Source: Stappia indica
Lineage (GTDB): Bacteria; Pseudomonadota; Alphaproteobacteria; Rhizobiales; Stappiaceae
Direction of reading: 5' to 3'
Assembly: GCF_001696535.1 (NCBI RefSeq)
Contig: NZ_MBQE01000006.1
Location: 310,001 to 374,000, forward strand
DNA length: 64,000 bases
Position 1 is the first letter of the stretch; each line of letters starts with the position of its first letter. A model generated the notes under the pieces. The model was not told the origin of the DNA, ran no database searches, and saw only the letters and a program-made list of their open reading frames with translations. Made by a program: the position numbers and the translations under genes. Positions 56,332 to 64,000 of this stretch are shown one piece after another.

Positions 56332-57246
56332 ATGACGGTGATGCGCAACATGGACGAGGCCCTGCCGGCGGTGCCTGCGGCCAGCCTGCCCGAGGCGGCG
56401 AAGGACTACGACACCGTCCGCCGCACCCTCAAGGTGATCACCGAGACCTGGCGCGACCAGCCGGCGCTGGAGACGCTCGCCGCGGAAGCGGGCCTCGACC
56501 CGATCCAGCTGCAGCGGGTGTTCTCGCGCTGGGCCGGCATCACGCCGAAACAGTTCATCCAGGCGATCACCCTCGACCATGCCCGCGCCCTGCTGCGGGA
56601 GTCCGCGACCGTGCTCGACACCAGCTACGAGGTCGGCCTGTCGGGCCCGGCGCGCCTGCACGATCTCTTCGTCACCCACGAGGCGATGACCCCCGGCGTC
56701 TACCGGGCGCGGGGCGAGGGCGTCGAGATCCGCTACGGCTTTCACCCCTCGCCCTTCGGCCTGGCGCTGGTCATGGCGACGGAGCACGGCCTTGCCGGCC
56801 TGGCCTTCGCCGATCCGGGCGAGGAGCGCGCCGCGCTGGAGGACATGACCGGCCGCTGGCCGCGCGCCGCCTATGTCGAGGACACGGCCTTCACCGCGCC
56901 GATGGCGCAGCGCATCTTCGCCCCCTCGCAATGGTCGGCGGAACAGCCCTTGCGGGTGGTGCTGATCGGTACGGATTTCGAGATCCGCGTCTGGGAGACC
57001 CTGCTGCGCATTCCGCTCGGCCGCGCCACCACCTATCGCGACATTGCCGAGCGGCTGGGCAAGCCGACCGCCTCGCGCGCCGTCGGCCGGGCGGTCGGGC
57101 GCAATCCGATCTCCTTCGTGGTGCCCTGCCACCGGGTGCTCGGCAGCACCGGAAAGCTTTGCGGCTACCATTGGGGCCTGACGCGCAAGCGCGCGATCCT
57201 CGGCTGGGAGGCCGGGCTCGCCGGTCCCGTGCTGGAAAGCCTGTAA
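56332..57246 (+). CDS. AraC-type/O6-methylguanine-DNA methyltransferase (Ada-like, no zinc domain)
   Basis: 304 residues. An AraC-type helix-turn-helix region spans about 40-125 (LETLAAEAGLDPIQLQRVFSRWAGITPKQFIQAI... SYEVGLSGPARLHDLF), then the methyltransferase domain with the acceptor cysteine in FVVPCHRVLGSTGKLCGYHWGL. The N-terminal Ada phosphotriester-sensing zinc domain is missing. ATG 56332 is favoured over GTG 56314 because GGGAG lies about 8 bases upstream. Repairs O6-alkylguanine; whether it also regulates is unclear. Convergent with mutS by 7 bases. Confidence 0.9.
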   Translation: MTVMRNMDEALPAVPAASLPEAAKDYDTVRRTLKVITETWRDQPALETLAAEAGLDPIQLQRVFSRWAGITPKQFIQAITLDHARALLRESATVLDTSYEVGLSGPARLHDLFVTHEAMTPGVYRARGEGVEIRYGFHPSPFGLALVMATEHGLAGLAFADPGEERAALEDMTGRWPRAAYVEDTAFTAPMAQRIFAPSQWSAEQPLRVVLIGTDFEIRVWETLLRIPLGRATTYRDIAERLGKPTASRAVGRAVGRNPISFVVPCHRVLGSTGKLCGYHWGLTRKRAILGWEAGLAGPVLESL

Positions 57247-57253
57247 AGGCGGC

Positions 57254-60064
57254 TCAGGTCTTTTTGCGCGCCTGCTTCAGCTTGTAGAGCGCCTCCAGCG
57301 CCGCGCGCGGCGTCAGGTCGTCCGGGTCGATGGCGTCCAGCGCCTCCAGCACCGGATCGGGCGCGGCTTTCGCGGCCGGCGCGCTCGTCCTCGGCGCTGC
57401 CGCGGCGAACAGCGGCAGGTCGTCGATCAGCTGCTCTCCCGGCGCGCGCCGGTCCTGCTCCTCCAGCTGCGCCAGAACCGCCCTCGCCCGTTCGATCACC
57501 GCCGGCGGCAGGCCGGCGAGCTTCGCCACCTGGATGCCGTAGGACCGGTCGGCGGCACCGGCGACGATCTCGTGCAGGAACACCACGTCCCCCTGCCATT
57601 CGCGCACCCGCACCGTGGCATTGGTCAGCCGCGGCAGCCGGCCCGACAGGGCGGTCAGCTCGTGATAATGGGTGGCGAACAGCGCCCGCGAGCGGTTCAT
57701 CTCGTGCAGGTGCTCGATCGCCGCCCAGGCGATGGACAGCCCGTCGAAGGTCGATGTGCCGCGGCCGATCTCGTCGAGGATCACCAGCGCCCGCGCGCCC
57801 GCCTGGTTGAGGATCGCCGCCGTCTCGACCATCTCCACCATGAAGGTCGAGCGTCCGCGCGCCAGGTCGTCCGCCGCGCCGACGCGCGAGAACAGCCGGT
57901 CGACCACGCCGATATGCGCCGAGGCCGCCGGCACGAAGGCGCCCATCTGCGCCAGGATGGCGATCAGCGCGTTCTGCCGCAGGAAGGTCGATTTACCGGC
58001 CATGTTGGGGCCGGTGATCAGCCAGATGCGGCCGCCCGCCTCGCCCTCGCTTGGCCCCAGATCCGCGTCGTTGGCGACGAAGCTTCCCGCCCCCTCGCGC
58101 TTCAAGGCCTGCTCGACGACCGGATGCCGGCCGCCGCGAATGTCGAAGGCCAGGCTGTCGTCGACCACCGGCCGGCACTGGTTCTCCGCCTCCGCCAGAT
58201 GCGCAAGGCCCGCCGCGACGTCCAGCACCGACAGCCCGTCGGCGGCGCCCTTGATGGCGTTGCCCGCCTCGATCACCGCCTCGCACAGCCGGCGGAACAC
58301 TTCGCTTTCCAGCGCCAGCGCCCGCCCGGCCGCATTGGCGATGCGGCTTTCAAGATCGGCGAGTTCGGTGGTGGTGAAGCGCATCGCCCCGGCCATCGTC
58401 TGCCGGTGGATGAAGCGCGCCGGATCGGCGGTCAGCTTCTCCGCATGGGTCGCCGGCACCTCGATGAACCAGCCGAGCACGTTGTTGTGCTTGATCTTCA
58501 GCGCCCGGATCGCCAGCTCGTCGGTCAAGGCGCCCTGCAGCTGGGCGATCACCTTGCGGCTGTCGTCGCGCAGCCGCCGCACCTCGTCGAGATCGGCAAG
58601 ATAGCCCTCGGCAACGAACCCGCCGTCGCGGGCAAGCAGCGGCGGCTCGTCCACCAGCGCCCGCTCCAGCTCGCCGGCAAGCTCCGCCGGCGCCGCCGCG
58701 ATCCGCGCCAGCGCCGAGCCCAGCTCCTCGCCCTCGCCGCTTGCATCAGGGAATAGGCCGGCGATATCGCGTGCCGCACCAAGGCCGCTGGCGATGGCCA
58801 GCAGGTCGCGCGGCCCGCCGCGCTGCATGGCGATGCGCGACAACGCGCGGGCCATGTCCGGCACGGCCCTGAGCCTCTCGCGCAGCCGCTCGCGCAGATA
58901 GGTGTCGCCGACCAGCCGCGCCACCGCGTCCTGCCGCTTGCGGATCTCCTCCACCTCGGTCAGCGGTCCGGCCAGCCGGGCGGCGAGCAGCCGCGAGCCG
59001 GGACCCGAGACGGTGCAGTCGATCACCGACAGCAGCGATCCGGCGCGCTCGCCGGACAGGGTTCGCATCAGCTCCAGGTTCGCCCGCGTCGCCGGGTCGA
59101 TCAGCATCCGCCGCGAGGTCGCCTCGTGCGAGGGCGGGTCGAGCGGCGGGCGTTCGCCGTATTGCGTGCGCTCCACATAGGCGATGGCCGCCGCCGCCGC
59201 GGTCATCTCCAGCCGCGAGAAGCTGCCGAAGGCCTCCGGCGTCGCAACGCCGTAGTAGCGGGCCAGCCGGTCGCTGGCGGTCGCCCCGTCGAACAGGCTG
59301 CGCGGCACCGGAGACAGCGCCGCCCCGGTCTCGGCGAGCTGCCGGCGCAGCTCCGCATCGTCGAGCAGCACGTCCGCGACGATGATCTCGCGCGGGTCGA
59401 TGCGGGCAAGATCGCCGGCCAGCTGCCGCGCATCGCTGGTGGCGACGCGGAAGGCGCCGGTGGAAATGTCGACCCAGGCGAGGCCGTAGTTCGCCTCGTC
59501 CTCCAGCGATCCGGTGCGTGCCCGCGCCAGCGTCAGCAGGAAGTTGTTGCGCGCCGCCTCCAGCAACCGGTCTTCGGTCAGCGTGCCCGGCGTCACCAGC
59601 CGCACCACTTCCCGCCGCACCACGGACTTGGAGCCGCGCTTCTTCGCCTCCGCCGGGTCCTCGGTCTGCTCGCAGACCGCGACGCGGAATCCGAGCGAGA
59701 TCAGCTTCTGCAGATAGTCGTCGGCCGCATGCACCGGCACGCCGCACATGGGTATGTCCTCGCCCAGGTGCTTGCCGCGCTTGGTCAGCGTGATGCCCAG
59801 CGCCCGCGAGGCCTCTTCCGCGTCCTGGAAGAACAGCTCGTAGAAATCGCCCATGCGGTAGAACAGCAGGCAGTCCGGATTGGCCGTCTTGATCTCCACA
59901 TATTGCGCCATCATCGGCGTCATGGCGGAGAAGTCCGGTGCCGGTGTCGCCGCGCCGGATCGCTCCGGCAAGGGAGCTGTTGCGCCGGCGTTGTCCGGCG
60001 CGGGGGCGTCCTCGCCCTCGCGGAGCTGCGCTGTACTGGGGGATATCTGCATGTCGTCGGCCAT
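57254..60064 (-). CDS. mutS: DNA mismatch repair protein MutS
   Basis: 936 residues from ATG 60064. Recognises mismatches. The mismatch-reading Phe-x-Glu is F74-Y-E76 in MGDFYELFF, preceded by a ~45-residue variable N-terminal tail. The connector and clamp domains follow, then the ATPase: [26 protein letters not shown] (Walker A), [27 protein letters not shown] (Walker B) and [11 protein letters not shown]. The upstream frame stays open for another 825 codons across maeB on the opposite strand, an artefact of GC bias. Divergent from maeB. Confidence 0.96.
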   Translation of the reverse strand: MADDMQISPSTAQLREGEDAPAPDNAGATAPLPERSGAATPAPDFSAMTPMMAQYVEIKTANPDCLLFYRMGDFYELFFQDAEEASRALGITLTKRGKHLGEDIPMCGVPVHAADDYLQKLISLGFRVAVCEQTEDPAEAKKRGSKSVVRREVVRLVTPGTLTEDRLLEAARNNFLLTLARARTGSLEDEANYGLAWVDISTGAFRVATSDARQLAGDLARIDPREIIVADVLLDDAELRRQLAETGAALSPVPRSLFDGATASDRLARYYGVATPEAFGSFSRLEMTAAAAAIAYVERTQYGERPPLDPPSHEATSRRMLIDPATRANLELMRTLSGERAGSLLSVIDCTVSGPGSRLLAARLAGPLTEVEEIRKRQDAVARLVGDTYLRERLRERLRAVPDMARALSRIAMQRGGPRDLLAIASGLGAARDIAGLFPDASGEGEELGSALARIAAAPAELAGELERALVDEPPLLARDGGFVAEGYLADLDEVRRLRDDSRKVIAQLQGALTDELAIRALKIKHNNVLGWFIEVPATHAEKLTADPARFIHRQTMAGAMRFTTTELADLESRIANAAGRALALESEVFRRLCEAVIEAGNAIKGAADGLSVLDVAAGLAHLAEAENQCRPVVDDSLAFDIRGGRHPVVEQALKREGAGSFVANDADLGPSEGEAGGRIWLITGPNMAGKSTFLRQNALIAILAQMGAFVPAASAHIGVVDRLFSRVGAADDLARGRSTFMVEMVETAAILNQAGARALVILDEIGRGTSTFDGLSIAWAAIEHLHEMNRSRALFATHYHELTALSGRLPRLTNATVRVREWQGDVVFLHEIVAGAADRSYGIQVAKLAGLPPAVIERARAVLAQLEEQDRRAPGEQLIDDLPLFAAAAPRTSAPAAKAAPDPVLEALDAIDPDDLTPRAALEALYKLKQARKKT

Positions 60065-60235
60065 GCGGCAGACCCTAATGCGGCGGCGTGCGGGACGGAA
60101 GAGCCCGCACGCGCCCCTGCGCCGATCCTCCCCGGTTTCGTTGGTCCCTCGGCCCACCCGGCTTGAGCCTTGAATTCTCCGGGGATATGGTCTCCGTCCG
60201 CCGCCGTGACGGCGCAATGATTTGGAGGAAACCGC

Positions 60236-62518
<2,283 letters not shown>

Positions 62519-62532
62519 GCGGGGTCGACGCC

Positions 62533-63221
62533 ATGACAACGCGCGGCCTCGTCAAGATCTGCGGTCTGTCGACCGAAGAGACGCTCGATGCCGCGCTTGA
62601 GGCCGGGGCCGACATGATCGGCCTCGTCTTCTTCGAAAAGAGCCCGCGCAACGTGTCGCTCGAGGCCGCATCGCGGCTTGCGGCGCGCGCGCGGGGCCGG
62701 GCGGAAATCGTGGTTCTGAGCGTCGATGCGGACGATGCGCTGGTGGAGGCCATCGTCTCGGCCGTGCGGCCCGACTGGCTGCAGCTGCACGGGCACGAAA
62801 GCCCGGCGCGCTGCGCGGAGCTGAAGGCGCGGCACGGCATCAGGATCATGAAGGCGCTGGGCATCTCGGCGGCTGAGGACATTGCCACTGCGGCGCCCTA
62901 TGTCGCCCATGTCGACCGGCTGCTCTTCGATGCCAAGCCGCCGAAGGGGGCGGTGCTGCCGGGCGGCAACGGCGTCAGCTTCGACTGGCGCCTGCTCAAG
63001 GGCCTTGACCTCGGCGTTCCGCTCATGCTTTCCGGTGGGCTGGATGCCGCGACGGTCGGCGAGGCGGTCCGCATCGGCGGGATCCGCGACGTCGACGTCT
63101 CCTCGGGCGTGGAAAGCGCGCGGGGCGTCAAGGACACGGAACTCATCAGGGCGTTCGTCGCGGCTGCACGCCGGGCGGTGCCGGGCGCGGCGTCTGACGC
63201 CGCCGAACAGGGACGCAGCGC

Positions 63222-63225
<4 letters not shown>
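62533..63225 (+). CDS. trpF: Phosphoribosylanthranilate isomerase
   Basis: 230 residues from ATG 62533 ([21 protein letters not shown]), with GGGG about 8 bases before it; an in-frame GTG at 62515 overlapping the maeB stop is the alternative. Third step of tryptophan synthesis. KICGLS with the catalytic cysteine, [37 protein letters not shown] with the catalytic Asp, and [14 protein letters not shown] are all present. The stop overlaps trpB (ATGA, 63222-63225). Confidence 0.94.

Positions 63226-64000
<775 letters not shown>

Overview
The window is GC-rich, densely packed chromosomal DNA from an alphaproteobacterium, most likely of the order Hyphomicrobiales (Rhizobiales). The evidence is gene content and order: aroB-CorC-bolA-J protein-cobS-cobT; parB-parA-rsmG-mnmG-mnmE-rho-hemJ-hemE followed by divergent ppsR-maf-aroE-coaE-dnaQ; and irr with fabA-fabB-fabI. 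Pyruvate-phosphate-dikinase regulator, IalB-like, Irr and CobST proteins support the same group. A Stappiaceae-like source is a guess. I see no insertion sequence, prophage, CRISPR array, tRNA or rRNA. The region is mostly core genome with a few accessory genes.

Layout. 1-7.7 kb: end of aroB (shikimate), a CorC/HlyC-type membrane protein, BolA, a J-domain protein, the CobS/CobT cobaltochelatase subunits and a phytase-like secreted protein. 7.7-11 kb: asd, preceded by a long leader with a threonine-rich short ORF, then a periplasmic gamma-glutamyltransferase. 11-18.7 kb: transporters, small enzymes, two glycosyltransferases and an ATP-dependent RNA ligase-like protein. 18.8-24.2 kb: a minus-strand run of an isomerase, aminotransferase, SNase-like protein, M48 lipoprotein protease, GFA and DCC proteins. 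24.3-30.6 kb: PAP2 phosphatase, YdcF, PlsC, RlmN, IalB and an ECF sigma factor without an adjacent anti-sigma gene.

30.7-47 kb is the replication and segregation neighbourhood. parA and parB lie beside five parS-like 16-mers spread over 6.5 kb. The hemE/ppsR intergenic region, with a perfect CtrA-type TTAA-N7-TTAA site, GANTC methylation sites, an AT-rich tract and an adjoining AT-rich codon island inside hemE, is the best candidate for oriC. Genes for tRNA wobble modification (mnmE, mnmG), 16S rRNA methylation (rsmG), Rho, the last heme steps (hemE, hemJ), CoA (coaE), shikimate (aroE) and proofreading (dnaQ) surround it.

47-64 kb: a hydroxyacid dehydrogenase, SH3 protein, the unsaturated fatty acid genes fabI/fabB/fabA with divergent irr, endonuclease III, DUF2244, a large secreted protein combining VHL-beta-like and MliC-like domains, an Ada-type methyltransferase, mutS, the malic enzyme maeB, trpF and the start of trpB.

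Most notable observations: the putative threonine leader peptide upstream of asd, with competing pairings that reach the asd ribosome-binding site; the oriC signals and the codon-use island in hemE; parS sites embedded in genes and in the rho terminator; and the VHL-beta/MliC secreted protein.
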